A stretch of DNA of 59,416 bases from JAVVPO01 sp036655715 (GCA_036655715.1 JAVVPO010000008.1:1-59416), one strand, 5' to 3'; counted from the first letter of the stretch, positions 43,651 through 52,667 are shown. Made by a program: numbers and translations. Notes: generated from the letters alone by a model not told the origin.

Positions 43651-43708
43651 AGCAGATAAAAGCAATAAGGATTTGAATTCTCTCAAAAACTTATTGCTTT
43701 TATCTGCT
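43651..43708 (-). terminator. 19-base-pair hairpin over the end of maf, overlapping a second alternative hairpin
   Basis: Arms 43690-43708 and 43651-43669 pair perfectly around a 20-base spacer that holds the end of the maf stop. A second perfect 11-base-pair stem (43664-43674 with 43632-43642) shares CTTATT with it, so the two cannot form together. Neither is followed by a long T run. It may terminate or attenuate before radC. Confidence 0.65.
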
Positions 43709-44258
43709 TGAGTTTTTCATATAATTTACTAACAGGTAATCCCACTACATTAAAATAATCACCTTCTATTTTTTCTACAAATAACGCCCCTTGTGTTTGT
43801 ATACCATAGGAACCAGCCTTATCCATAGGGTCACCTGTCCCAATATACTCCCATATCTCTTTATCACTTGAATTTTTCATAAAAACTGTAGTTTCTTCAT
43901 AAAAACTCTCTGCTAATCCTGTTGATTTATTTTGTAGACTTATGCCAGTGAAAACTTTATGTGTTCTTCCAGCTAATCCTACTAACATTCTATAGGCTTC
44001 CTCTTTATCTTTAGGTTTACCTAGTATCTGCTTATCCACTACAACGATTGTATCACATCCTATTACAAGACTTTCCTCATACTCCCTAGCTACTGTTTCT
44101 GCCTTTTGGGCTGCTATTTTCATGACATTTTCTACTGGCGTTAACCTAGTGTCCATTGTTTCATCTGTCTCTTTAGAAATAATCTCAAATGTTATAGGTA
44201 ATAAGCTTAGTAACTCTTTTCTTCTTGGTGATGCTGATGCTAGTATTATGTTTATCAT
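43683..44258 (-). CDS. maf: Maf family nucleoside triphosphate pyrophosphatase
   Basis: 191 residues from the second of two adjacent ATG codons, five bases after GGAGG. Maf hydrolyses non-canonical or pyrimidine nucleotides (dTTP/UTP type). Motifs: LASASPRRKELL, SKETDE, GCDTIVV (catalytic Asp), LGKPKDKEEA and HKVFTG. Upstream neighbour is the DUF4321 gene and downstream is radC, the usual Clostridia order maf-radC-mreB. Confidence 0.95.
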   Translation of the reverse strand: MINIILASASPRRKELLSLLPITFEIISKETDETMDTRLTPVENVMKIAAQKAETVAREYEESLVIGCDTIVVVDKQILGKPKDKEEAYRMLVGLAGRTHKVFTGISLQNKSTGLAESFYEETTVFMKNSSDKEIWEYIGTGDPMDKAGSYGIQTQGALFVEKIEGDYFNVVGLPVSKLYEKLKQIKAISF

Positions 44259-44267
44259 CATTTCCTC

Positions 44268-44525
44268 CTATATTTTTTTATAAAGTAGTACCCCCGTCAC
44301 CATGCCAAGTATCCCGGCTAAGGTAATTTCTATAGTAAATTGTACACTCATGACTAATACACCTAAATCTATATTGACCGGACTATCTAACCCAAAAGAT
44401 TGTCCATACTGTATAAAACTTAAGAAACTTATATTCTTAGCTAAATCTCCCACAAAGTTCCCTACAGTCAATCCACCTAGCATGCATAGTAGTAATACCC
44501 AAAAATTTTTCGTCTTAACTGCCAT
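44268..44525 (-). CDS. DUF4321 small membrane protein
   Basis: 85 residues with two predicted transmembrane helices (about 8-27 and 56-79) linked by a loop carrying GDLAKNISFLSFIQYGQSFG. The pattern and place directly before maf match the DUF4321 family of Clostridia. Function unknown; a link to wall growth is suggested only by the maf-mreB neighbourhood. GGGGGACGG is the ribosome site. Confidence 0.85.
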   Translation of the reverse strand: MAVKTKNFWVLLLCMLGGLTVGNFVGDLAKNISFLSFIQYGQSFGLDSPVNIDLGVLVMSVQFTIEITLAGILGMVTGVLLYKKI

Positions 44526-44566
44526 TCATCCCGTCCCCCTATGACTAATCAAAATATTTACACTCT

Positions 44567-44594
44567 ATTTTATCACGAATGACCCCTAAAACAA
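44567..44594 (-). promoter_or_regulatory. Possible promoter of DUF4321-maf-radC
   Basis: TTGTTT (44594-44589) and TAAAAT (44572-44567) are 16 bases apart on the minus strand. The -35 box is poor; the location just after the rnf terminator favours it. Confidence 0.4.
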
Positions 44595-44608
44595 ACCTTA
44601 TCAAGAAA

Positions 44609-44653
44609 ATAAAAACTACAATCTTACGCTTTGTAATCGATTGTAGTTTTTAT
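44609..44653 (-). terminator. Intrinsic terminator of the rnf operon
   Basis: A perfect 15-base-pair stem (44609-44623 with 44639-44653) with a 15-base loop and flanking A/T runs follows the rnfB stop by a few bases on the minus strand. Confidence 0.88.
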
Positions 44654-44659
44654 AACTTT

Positions 44660-45523
44660 TTATAAATCTATCGTATGATTATTAACATTAATAGAAATAG
44701 GTGTATAAGGTAATTTAATAACCTCATCTAGTAAATTGTTGATTACTTTAGTTGGACACTTTGTCTTACATTTACCACAAGCAATGCATTTTGTGCTTTC
44801 TATCATAGCTATATTATTACTCATTGTAATAGCATCTACTTCACATTGTTTAATACATAATCCGCAACCTATACAGCCTACGGTGCAACTTGCCTTGACG
44901 TCTTTTCCTCTATCTTTTGAATTACAATTCACATGATAAGATGTTTTATAACTACCAATATGAATAATATCTCTTGGGCAGACAAGTACACAATTCCCAC
45001 AAGCTTTACACTTTTCCTTATCCACCACGGCCAATCCATTTACCATAGTAATTGCATCAAAACTACAACTCTTCTCACAACTTCCAAATCCCAAGCAGCC
45101 ATAAGCGCAAGTTTTTGGACCTCCATTTACAATGTGAGCATCTTGGCAATTTGTAATTCCAGTGTATTCATATCTCATCTTGGTATTCACATGATTGCCT
45201 TTACATTTGATAATAGCCGTTTTTCTTTCTCCTACTTCAGCCGTTATTCCCATTACCGTTGCAATAGCTTCTACTTGGCTGCTATTACAAACAGGGCATC
45301 CATTAGATTTACTTTCTCCATTTACTACTGCTTTTGCAAAAGCTTCGCATCCTGCAAACCCACAGCCCCCACAATTTGCACCTGGTAAATTTTCTTTTAT
45401 CTTCTCTACACGTTCATCTACTGGTACTGCAAATTTTTTAGAGGCAACTCCAAGTCCTAGTCCAAATATTAATCCCATCCCACCAATAGCTACGACAGGA
45501 TAAATCACATCTACTATATTCAT
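44660..45523 (-). CDS. rnfB: Rnf complex subunit RnfB (iron-sulfur)
   Basis: 287 residues. Ferredoxin-side subunit of the ferredoxin:NAD+ oxidoreductase that pumps Na+ or H+. N-terminal transmembrane helix (about 8-28), then the Fe4S4 domain with C51, C54, C59 and C76 (GANCGGCGFAGCEAF), a Cys-rich segment and several ferredoxin-type clusters (CKACGNCVLVCP, CIGCGLCIKQC, CIACGKCKTKCP). The ATG at 45523 is preferred, seven bases after GGAGGG. Last gene of rnfCDGEAB. Confidence 0.96.
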   Translation of the reverse strand: MNIVDVIYPVVAIGGMGLIFGLGLGVASKKFAVPVDERVEKIKENLPGANCGGCGFAGCEAFAKAVVNGESKSNGCPVCNSSQVEAIATVMGITAEVGERKTAIIKCKGNHVNTKMRYEYTGITNCQDAHIVNGGPKTCAYGCLGFGSCEKSCSFDAITMVNGLAVVDKEKCKACGNCVLVCPRDIIHIGSYKTSYHVNCNSKDRGKDVKASCTVGCIGCGLCIKQCEVDAITMSNNIAMIESTKCIACGKCKTKCPTKVINNLLDEVIKLPYTPISINVNNHTIDL

Positions 45524-45535
45524 CTTCATCCCTCC

Positions 45536-46114
45536 TTACTTAATCAAATTTTGGAAACCTAAGAATGCTATAGACATAAATCCGGCCGTTATCAGCGCTA
45601 TTGGGAATCCTTTTAAGCAATGTAATATATTATTCTTTTCTATTCTTTCTCTAATCCCTGCAAATAGCACCATAACAATAGTAAATCCTATGGCTCCACC
45701 TAGCCCATTTACAACTGATTCTAGAAGAGAATAATTTTTTTGCATATTGATAATTGCAACCCCAAGTACTGCGCAGTTAGTTGTAATAAGTGGTAAATAA
45801 ACACCTAATGCTGCATAAAGAGACGGACTTGTTTTTTGTATAACCATCTCTACAAATTGCACTAATGCCGCTATAACTAATATAAAGGCTACCGTATATA
45901 AATATTCAATATGTAATGGTACCAAAATAAAATCATACACCATATAAGAAATAAGAGAAGCAAGCCCCATAACAAATGTTACTGCCATTCCCATTCCTGT
46001 AGCTGTTTCAACTTTTTTAGATACCCCTAGAAATGGACAAATCCCCAAGAATCTAGTAAGTACAAAGTTATTAACCAATGCTGCACTTAAAAATAATAAT
46101 AATAAATTCATCAT
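45536..46114 (-). CDS. rnfA: Rnf complex subunit RnfA
   Basis: 192 residues, six transmembrane helices. Integral subunit that forms a membrane iron-sulfur centre with RnfE. NNFVLTRFLGICPFLGVSK near residue 15 has the conserved cysteine, and TTNCAVLGVAI near residue 112 the second. GGGAGG precedes two adjacent ATG codons. Confidence 0.95.
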   Translation of the reverse strand: MMNLLLLFLSAALVNNFVLTRFLGICPFLGVSKKVETATGMGMAVTFVMGLASLISYMVYDFILVPLHIEYLYTVAFILVIAALVQFVEMVIQKTSPSLYAALGVYLPLITTNCAVLGVAIINMQKNYSLLESVVNGLGGAIGFTIVMVLFAGIRERIEKNNILHCLKGFPIALITAGFMSIAFLGFQNLIK

Positions 46115-46123
46115 GTCACCTCC

Positions 46124-46720
46124 CTAGTGTTTCTTTGTTTTAAGGACATTAAGTAATGCCATTAATATGCCTAATGTAAAAAATGCTCCAGGTGCTAAAA
46201 TCATAATAATAGCTGGATCATAGGAAGCTGGCATGACACTGAGTCCAAACAAAGTCCCTGCTCCAAGTATCTCTCTTATAATTCCTATAATAGTTAAAGC
46301 CACTGTAAATCCAAGCCCCATACCTAACCCATCAAACATAGAAGGGACAACAGCATTTTTTGAAGCATACGCCTCAGCTCTTGCAAGGATCAAACAGTTA
46401 ACAACAATAAGGGGAATAAATAAACCTAATTGTGCATGTAACTCCGGAATATAAGCTTGTAACAGTAAATCAATAATCGTTACAAAACTTGCTATAATAA
46501 CAATAAAAGCTGGAATACGTATTTTGGAAGGTATATATTTTCTTAAAACAGATATGGCTGTATTAGAACAAATCAGTACAGCTGTTGTAGCAAGTCCCAT
46601 ACCCATACCATTATTAGCACTTGTTGTAACGGCTAGTGTTGGGCACATCCCAAGCACCTGCATAAAGGTTGGGTTATCTAATAAGATACCTGTTCGTAAC
46701 CTCTCAATTAATGTCTTCAT
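46124..46720 (-). CDS. rnfE: Rnf complex subunit RnfE
   Basis: 198 residues, six transmembrane helices, paralogue of RnfA. Cysteines in QVLGMCPTLAVTTS and IVVNCLILARAEA match the membrane cluster ligands. Its start overlaps the rnfG stop (TAATG). Confidence 0.95.
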   Translation of the reverse strand: MKTLIERLRTGILLDNPTFMQVLGMCPTLAVTTSANNGMGMGLATTAVLICSNTAISVLRKYIPSKIRIPAFIVIIASFVTIIDLLLQAYIPELHAQLGLFIPLIVVNCLILARAEAYASKNAVVPSMFDGLGMGLGFTVALTIIGIIREILGAGTLFGLSVMPASYDPAIIMILAPGAFFTLGILMALLNVLKTKKH

Positions 46721-47286
46721 TATTTCACCTCTCCCATTAATACTTTTTGATGCGTATTAATATATTGCACCGCTTGATTAACACCTTCCGTTACAGCACG
46801 TGAAGTAATTGTTGCTCCTGTAATCGCTGATATTTCTTCACTACTTGCACTGCCTTTTACAACCTGCAGCGGTGCCTTTTTGCCTACAAACTGCATTCTA
46901 AAACTATCATTATTTACATTAGCCCCAAGTCCAGGCGTTTCTGTATGTGTTAGAATCTGTATTCCTGTAACTGCTTGGTTAGTATCTACACCTATTAAAA
47001 TTTCTATTGCTCCACCATATCCTTCAGGTGCCACTTTAGCTACGGATCCTAAATATTCTTTTCCTTTTTGTGCTACATAAAGTTCTTCTACACCTTCTTC
47101 TTTAATTTCATTAATCATAACGAAGGTTTCCGCCTCAGGAATAAGCACTTTCATTGCTTCTTGTTTAGTTTCCTCTTTTTTCTGCGCTATAATTGGTTGA
47201 GTTACACTATTAACAAGACCTAGTAATCCTGAACAAGCTGCTGTAATAATAAATAGTATTACTCCTAATTTCAAAATTTCCTTCAT
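46720..47286 (-). CDS. rnfG: Rnf complex subunit RnfG (covalent flavoprotein)
   Basis: 188 residues. N-terminal transmembrane helix (about 6-26), then an FMN-binding domain with SAITGATITS at 153-162, where FMN is attached to a threonine. The ATG at 47286 is chosen: it overlaps the rnfD stop (ATGA) and has GGGGGGG upstream. The domain faces the outside. Confidence 0.95.
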   Translation of the reverse strand: MKEILKLGVILFIITAACSGLLGLVNSVTQPIIAQKKEETKQEAMKVLIPEAETFVMINEIKEEGVEELYVAQKGKEYLGSVAKVAPEGYGGAIEILIGVDTNQAVTGIQILTHTETPGLGANVNNDSFRMQFVGKKAPLQVVKGSASSEEISAITGATITSRAVTEGVNQAVQYINTHQKVLMGEVK

Positions 47287-48221
47287 ACTTTTTTCACCCC
47301 CCCAAAACATCTCACCTTAATACTTCTATCTATGAGAGGTACTGTTAAATTCATTAGTAATATACTATAACTTACGCCTTCAGGATAACCACCAAAAAGT
47401 CTAATAACTGAAGTAAGTATGCCTGCACCAACAGCAAATATTATTTGCCCTTTAATATTCATTGGTGTGGTTGTATAGTCTGTTGCCATAAAGAATGCCC
47501 CCAACATAACGCCTCCTAGCATCAGTGAATAAAAACTCTCATAAACACTATGTCCCCCAAAACACAAGGTGATAACAAAGATAGTTCCCATATAACAAAC
47601 AGGTATATGCCAAGTAATTACTTTTTTATAAAGTAAGTAAAGCCCACCTATTAAAAGTGCTATTGCTGAAACTTCACCGATACATCCACCTACATTTCCA
47701 AGTAAAGCATCCATTAATGATGGCATCTGATCAAAGTTTCCTTCTCTCATTAACACTAACGGCGTTGCTCCAGTTGTAGCATCTACACCTATACTAAAAC
47801 TAGTCATAGAAGTTGGATAAGCTGCTAGTAAAAAAGCCCTTGCAGCTAGTGCTGGATTAATAAAGTTTTGACCTAGTCCACCAAACATTTGCTTTACTAA
47901 AATAATAGCTACAAAAGATCCTACTATAGCCACATAAATAGGCGCATCCGCAGGTAAATTGAATGCTAATAACACTCCTGTAACAACTGCACTTAAATCT
48001 TTGATAGCAATAGGCTGTTTCGTCAGTTTCCCCCATATTGCCTCAAAAGCTACACATGAAAGTATCGTCACGAAAATAAGGATGAGTGCTTTAAATCCAA
48101 AGAAATATACACTCACTAACATAGCTGGTAACAACGCTATAATAACATCTAACATAATACTTTGAACGCTGTGACTCTCTCTAATATGCGGCGAAGATGA
48201 AACTTTTAGTAATTTTTCCAT
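47283..48221 (-). CDS. rnfD: Rnf complex subunit RnfD (covalent flavoprotein)
   Basis: 312 residues, about nine transmembrane helices. Covalent FMN site TGATPL at 150-155, with the threonine of GATP as the likely ligand. SPHIRESHSVQSIM at the start and ALAARAF near 125-130 are family hallmarks. Its stop overlaps the rnfG start by four bases. Confidence 0.96.
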   Translation of the reverse strand: MEKLLKVSSSPHIRESHSVQSIMLDVIIALLPAMLVSVYFFGFKALILIFVTILSCVAFEAIWGKLTKQPIAIKDLSAVVTGVLLAFNLPADAPIYVAIVGSFVAIILVKQMFGGLGQNFINPALAARAFLLAAYPTSMTSFSIGVDATTGATPLVLMREGNFDQMPSLMDALLGNVGGCIGEVSAIALLIGGLYLLYKKVITWHIPVCYMGTIFVITLCFGGHSVYESFYSLMLGGVMLGAFFMATDYTTTPMNIKGQIIFAVGAGILTSVIRLFGGYPEGVSYSILLMNLTVPLIDRSIKVRCFGGVKKV

Positions 48222-48240
48222 TTATCTATTCTCCCTCATC

Positions 48241-49557
48241 TTATTTTTTCTTAGAACGCATTATATGTTTAGCTGTTCGTATACTTTGTACCAGATGCCT
48301 TTTTGCAGGACATGTATACGAACAACACCCACATTCAATACAATCCATTCCATGAGCCTTATGGAATTCTTCATAATTTCCAGCTAAAGCCTCGTGATGA
48401 AGTGTGCTTGGAACAAGTGTAGCTGGGCATACTTGTACACACTTACCACATCTAATGCAGTTTTGCATAGGTGAATCACTTACTTCATCCTTTGTGAAAC
48501 AAAGTATAGCTGAGGTTCCCTTTACAACTGGAATATCTATGTCACTTATTGCTGTCCCCATCATAGGTCCACCTGAGATAATTTTTACAGTGCGGGTTTC
48601 ATCCCATCCTGCATACTCTAAAAGTTCCCTATAGGAAGTCCCTATCCTCACTTTAAGATTACATGGATTTGCAACACCATCTCCAGCTACTGTTACAATC
48701 CTTCTCATAATAGGTCTTCCTCTTGTTACAGCCCTCCATATAGCTACTATAGAGTCTATATTATGTACATTACATCCAACATCTATTGGTAACCCACCAC
48801 TAGGTACTTCTTTTTGTGTAATGGCATAAATAAGGTGCTTCTCTGAACCTTGTGGATATTTTGTATGAAGTACACAAACTTTTATCCGTTGTTCTTTCTC
48901 TGCGAGCTTACTAAGTTTTTCTACTGCATCCATTTTATTGTCTTCTATCCCTATATACGCCGTAGCTTTAGGAAAAATATGCAGCAAAATTTTAAGTCCT
49001 TCTATAATTCTTTGACTTTCTTCTAGCATAACTCTATGGTCAGATGTGAGATAAGGTTCACACTCCGCTCCATTAATAATAATACTTTCTAACTCTCTAC
49101 CTTTAGGCGTTGATAGTTTTACATGGGCTGGAAAAGTTGCGCCCCCCATCCCTACGATTCCTGCTTCTTTTACAATTTCTACCAACTCTTTTTGAGTAAG
49201 CTGCTTATAATTTTTTACACCTTTTAATTCGTGAACCTCTTCCTCTATTCCATCGTTTTCAATAACTACAGAAAGGACTTTACTTCCATTTGTAACAGCT
49301 CTTTCTTCTACAGCTTTAACAATTCCAGATACGCTGCTATGTATGGGTGCACATACAAATCCTGTTGCTTCACCAATTTTTTGCCCAACTAGTACACGGT
49401 CTCCCTTTTTTACAATAGGTTTACAAGGTGATCCGATATGTTGTTGCATTGGAAAAACTAAATCTCCTTTTGGCTTTAACATTTGAATAGATTTTTTGTT
49501 TGTTGCCTCCTTACTATATTTTGGATGAATTCCTCTTTTAAAGGTTAATGCTTTCAT
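48241..49557 (-). CDS. rnfC: Rnf complex subunit RnfC (NADH-binding)
   Basis: 438 residues. Soluble subunit that docks NAD(H). N-terminal barrel-sandwich part (HIGSPCKPIVKKGDRV), NuoF-like NADH/FMN-binding core with GMGGATFPAHVKL and NGAECEPYLTSDH, SLBB region, and two Fe4S4 motifs (CIRCGKCVQVCP, CIECGCCSYTCP) near the C-terminus. First gene of the operon, with a promoter and a palindromic leader upstream. Confidence 0.96.
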   Translation of the reverse strand: MKALTFKRGIHPKYSKEATNKKSIQMLKPKGDLVFPMQQHIGSPCKPIVKKGDRVLVGQKIGEATGFVCAPIHSSVSGIVKAVEERAVTNGSKVLSVVIENDGIEEEVHELKGVKNYKQLTQKELVEIVKEAGIVGMGGATFPAHVKLSTPKGRELESIIINGAECEPYLTSDHRVMLEESQRIIEGLKILLHIFPKATAYIGIEDNKMDAVEKLSKLAEKEQRIKVCVLHTKYPQGSEKHLIYAITQKEVPSGGLPIDVGCNVHNIDSIVAIWRAVTRGRPIMRRIVTVAGDGVANPCNLKVRIGTSYRELLEYAGWDETRTVKIISGGPMMGTAISDIDIPVVKGTSAILCFTKDEVSDSPMQNCIRCGKCVQVCPATLVPSTLHHEALAGNYEEFHKAHGMDCIECGCCSYTCPAKRHLVQSIRTAKHIMRSKKK

Positions 49558-49585
49558 TTTTTCTCCCCTCTCTCAAGCATGTCAT

Positions 49586-49626
49586 AATAAGTTTAATTAT
49601 ACTTTTAAACTATAATCAAACTTATT
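49586..49626. promoter_or_regulatory. Palindrome in the rnf leader
   Basis: A 16-base inverted repeat (49586-49601 with 49611-49626, one mismatch that is a wobble pair in RNA) lies between the -10 box and rnfC. It could be an operator or a 5' mRNA hairpin; it does not match the Rex consensus. Confidence 0.55.
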
Positions 49627-49637
49627 CTCTACTAAGA

Positions 49638-49665
49638 AGTATATCATTATTTTAAATTTTCTCAA
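49638..49665 (-). promoter_or_regulatory. Probable promoter of rnfCDGEAB
   Basis: TTGAGA (49665-49660) and TATACT (49643-49638) are 16 bases apart on the minus strand, about 80 bases before rnfC. Confidence 0.65.
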
Positions 49666-49689
49666 CATAAGTTAAATAATTGACAATTT

Positions 49690-50235
49690 TTAATATTTTC
49701 TTAGTTCTTTCAGTTGGCTTTGTATATATTCTTCAATCCATTTAAGAATGTCCAAATCATCAATAGCTACCCCTTCTAAAATCCCTTTTATCTCTTCTGT
49801 ATCAAAGCTAAATTTTTTATCATTATACTTATGCTCATAGATATAATGGATTTGAGATCTTGCCATAATCAATGTCGTTATAGTCTTATCTATCTCTCCA
49901 AGCGGCAAGCGATCTATATGATTATGTTTCATAAGTGCCTTAATAATTGTTCCCTTCCCTTTTTCACTCTCTATATTTAATTCACCTTCACACTCTTCAC
50001 AAATTTGCTTTAAAAATGGTATCCCAAGCCCTACCTTTCTAAGCATTCTAGTTGTTGTAAAGGGATTCGTAACATGCTCTTTAATCTGATCATCCATCCC
50101 CCCACCATTATCTTCTATCCTTATTTTAAATATATTTTCTTCTATATCTTCCTCTATAACAAGTTTAATACATGTTGCATTAGCCCTTATGCTATTTTGG
50201 GCAATATCTAATATATGTAATGATAAATCTCTCAT
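49690..50235 (-). CDS. GHKL (histidine-kinase-type) ATPase domain protein
   Basis: 181 residues. N-terminal HATPase_c fold: LDIAQNSIRANA (N box), EDNGGGMD (G1), TTRMLRKVGLGIPFLK (G2 region) and GKGTIIKALM. No HisKA domain and no acceptor histidine, so it is not a kinase by itself; anti-sigma or regulatory partner is possible. Similar proteins sit next to electron-bifurcating hydrogenase genes in Clostridia; here it lies between serA and rnfC. It has no room for its own promoter after the serA terminator, so readthrough is likely. Confidence 0.8.
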   Translation of the reverse strand: MRDLSLHILDIAQNSIRANATCIKLVIEEDIEENIFKIRIEDNGGGMDDQIKEHVTNPFTTTRMLRKVGLGIPFLKQICEECEGELNIESEKGKGTIIKALMKHNHIDRLPLGEIDKTITTLIMARSQIHYIYEHKYNDKKFSFDTEEIKGILEGVAIDDLDILKWIEEYIQSQLKELRKY

Positions 50236-50253
50236 TTTTATCTTTCTCCTCCC

Positions 50254-50287
50254 AAAAAAGAACTAAGGAAATCCTTAGTTCTTTTTT
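50254..50287 (-). terminator. Intrinsic terminator after serA
   Basis: A 16-base-pair stem (AAAAAAGAACTAAGGA with its complement) around a two-base centre, ending in T6 on the minus strand, five bases after the serA stop. Confidence 0.9.
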
Positions 50288-50291
50288 GTTT

Positions 50292-51449
50292 TTATTTATC
50301 TAGCACTCTTACTTTAATAACATCTTTTATCTCTTGTATATTCTCAATATTTTGTCTTGTAATCATGGTATCTGTATCAATAATAGTATAGGCCCATTCG
50401 CCTTTACTTTTATTAATCATATCTGTAATATTAATTTTTTCATTTGCTATAATATGTGTGATTTGCCCAATCATAGCTGGAATATTCTTATGAATAATAG
50501 TTAGTCTAAAAGGTGCATGCCATGCCATTTCACAACAAGGTAAATTTACTGAATTTACAATATTACCTGTTTCTAAGTAATCTTTAATTTGCTTAACAGC
50601 CATAATCGCACAGTTTTCTTCTGATTCAGGTGTAGATGCCCCAAGATGAGGAATACATATTATTTCTGGTATGCCCATCACTTCTTCTACAGGGAAATCT
50701 GTCACATATCTAGCTACGATTCCCTCTGTAATAGCAACTTTTAAATCTTCATTATTAACTAATGTATCTCTTGAAAAATTAAGTATTCTTACATTGTTTT
50801 TCATCTTACTAAATAGTTCTTTATCAAACATATACTTTGTATTTTCAAGAAGTGGTACATGTATCGTTATATAATCTGCTTGTTCTAGTGCTTCATCTAT
50901 AGAAACAGCATGCCTAATATCCCTAGATAACCCCCATGCTGCATCAATAGAAATATAGGGATCATAACCAATTACATCCATACCTAGTGACTGAACAGCA
51001 TTCGCAACCATAACCCCAATAGCTCCAAGTCCAATTACGCCGATCTTTTTCCCTAGTAATTCTGGGCCTACAAAATCCCCTTTACCCTTTTCTACTTCTT
51101 TCGCTACATCTATTGTTAAAGTATTAGCCCAATTAATACCTTCTACTACTTTTCGAGAAGAGAGTAGTAATCCTGCTATCACTAACTCTTTCACTGCATT
51201 AGCATTAGCCCCAGGTGTATTAAAAACTACAACTCCCTGACGAGCGTATGTGGCAATTGGTATATTATTTACCCCTGCCCCAGCTCTTGCAATAGCCTTT
51301 ACAGTATCAGGCAGACTTATATCATGCATCTTAGCACTTCTTACAATAATAGCATCTGATTTTTCTATCTGCTCTTGAATCTGATATTTAGCATCAAATC
51401 CTTTAAGTCCCTCTTCTGAAACCTTATTTAGTGTATAAATACTATACAT
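50292..51449 (-). CDS. serA: D-3-phosphoglycerate dehydrogenase SerA
   Basis: 385 residues. First enzyme of serine synthesis, oxidising 3-phosphoglycerate with NAD+. Catalytic domain with RAGAGVNNI, Rossmann GVIGLGAIGVMVANA, and CIPHLGASTPESEEN with the catalytic histidine; a C-terminal ACT domain (about 315-385) for serine feedback. This is the short form without the extra ASB domain. It follows serC by 15 bases. Confidence 0.95.
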   Translation of the reverse strand: MYSIYTLNKVSEEGLKGFDAKYQIQEQIEKSDAIIVRSAKMHDISLPDTVKAIARAGAGVNNIPIATYARQGVVVFNTPGANANAVKELVIAGLLLSSRKVVEGINWANTLTIDVAKEVEKGKGDFVGPELLGKKIGVIGLGAIGVMVANAVQSLGMDVIGYDPYISIDAAWGLSRDIRHAVSIDEALEQADYITIHVPLLENTKYMFDKELFSKMKNNVRILNFSRDTLVNNEDLKVAITEGIVARYVTDFPVEEVMGIPEIICIPHLGASTPESEENCAIMAVKQIKDYLETGNIVNSVNLPCCEMAWHAPFRLTIIHKNIPAMIGQITHIIANEKINITDMINKSKGEWAYTIIDTDTMITRQNIENIQEIKDVIKVRVLDK

Positions 51450-51464
51450 GCCCTATCCTCCTTA

Positions 51465-52541
51465 CTAGTTCTCTAACTCAAATTGCTTCATGAAAGATAC
51501 TAGTGCTACAACACCTTCTAGAGGCATTGCATTATAAATACTTGCTCTCATTCCACCCACACTTCTATGCCCCTTTAGATTAACTAATCCCTTTTCTTTA
51601 GCTTCTTTAGCAAATTTCACATCTAATGCCTCATTACCTGTTATAAAAGAAATATTCATCAACGAACGCCATTCTTTTTTTGCTGTGCCTTTAAAAAGTT
51701 TGGATTCATCAAGATAATCATATAATATTTGTGCCTTTTCTTTATTTCTTTTTTCTATTTCTTTAACCCCGCCAATAGACTCCATCCACTCAAATACTAA
51801 TTTAAGCATATAGATACTATAAGTAGGTGGCGTATTAAACATAGAATCATTTTCCTTATGTATTTTGTAGTTAAGCATTGTTGGAACCTCTTCTTTAGCC
51901 TTTCCAATCAAATCATTGCGAATAATAACTACTGTGACTCCTGCTGGACCTAGATTTTTTTGCGCTCCCGCAAAAATAATGCCATACTTCGTTACATCTA
52001 TTTTTTCTGACAAGATACAAGAAGACATATCTGCTACTAAAGGTACTTCTCCTGTTTCAGGAGGTGTTACAAAACGTGTGCCGTAAATGGTATTATTAGA
52101 ACATATATAAAAATAATCAGCCTCATTATCAAATTGATCTTTAGTATAGAAAGGAATGTGGCAATACGTATCTTCCTTTGATGAAGCCACCACATTGATT
52201 TTCCCAAATTTTTTAGCTTCTTTAATGGCCTTTGCTGACCATACACCTGTATCTATATAGTCAGCCTTATGAGACTTATCAAGTAGGTTAAGTGGTATCA
52301 TAGCAAATTGAAGTGAAGCACCTCCTTGTAGAAATAGTACAGAATAGTTATCTGGTATTTCCATAAGACTTCTAAGGCTCTTCTCTGCCCCTTCAATAAT
52401 GGCTAAATATTCCTTAGATCGATGGCTCATCTCCATTACACTCATGCCACTATCCCTATATTCTACAAGTTCTTGCTGTGCTTTTTCTAATACTTCTAAA
52501 GGTAGCATAGCGGGTCCCGCTGAAAAATTATAAATTCTCAT
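51465..52541 (-). CDS. serC: Phosphoserine aminotransferase SerC
   Basis: 358 residues, PLP enzyme making phosphoserine from 3-phosphohydroxypyruvate and glutamate. YNFSAGPAMLP at the start, FLQGGASLQF (phosphate binding) and FAGAQKNLGPAG with the PLP lysine. The ATG at 52541 is chosen because the earlier ATG directly abuts GGAGG. First gene of serCA. Confidence 0.96.
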   Translation of the reverse strand: MRIYNFSAGPAMLPLEVLEKAQQELVEYRDSGMSVMEMSHRSKEYLAIIEGAEKSLRSLMEIPDNYSVLFLQGGASLQFAMIPLNLLDKSHKADYIDTGVWSAKAIKEAKKFGKINVVASSKEDTYCHIPFYTKDQFDNEADYFYICSNNTIYGTRFVTPPETGEVPLVADMSSCILSEKIDVTKYGIIFAGAQKNLGPAGVTVVIIRNDLIGKAKEEVPTMLNYKIHKENDSMFNTPPTYSIYMLKLVFEWMESIGGVKEIEKRNKEKAQILYDYLDESKLFKGTAKKEWRSLMNISFITGNEALDVKFAKEAKEKGLVNLKGHRSVGGMRASIYNAMPLEGVVALVSFMKQFELEN

Positions 52542-52590
52542 CTGCATCCTCCTATTCTAATATTTTCACTTTACCAGTATATATCGATAA

Positions 52591-52619
52591 ATTATAGTAT
52601 AAATTTATTAACTAGTCAA
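52591..52619 (-). promoter_or_regulatory. Sigma-A promoter of serC-serA
   Basis: TTGACT (52619-52614) and TATAAT (52596-52591) are 17 bases apart on the minus strand, about 50 bases before serC. Confidence 0.85.
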
Positions 52620-52667
52620 TATTTTCAGACAAAAGGTTTTTGGTTAGTTTTATCTATCTTTTTCTCT

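Noticed and set aside
49586..49626. A Rex redox-repressor site in front of rnf
   Set aside because: The palindrome lacks the TTGTTAA/TTAACAA arms of the Rex consensus.
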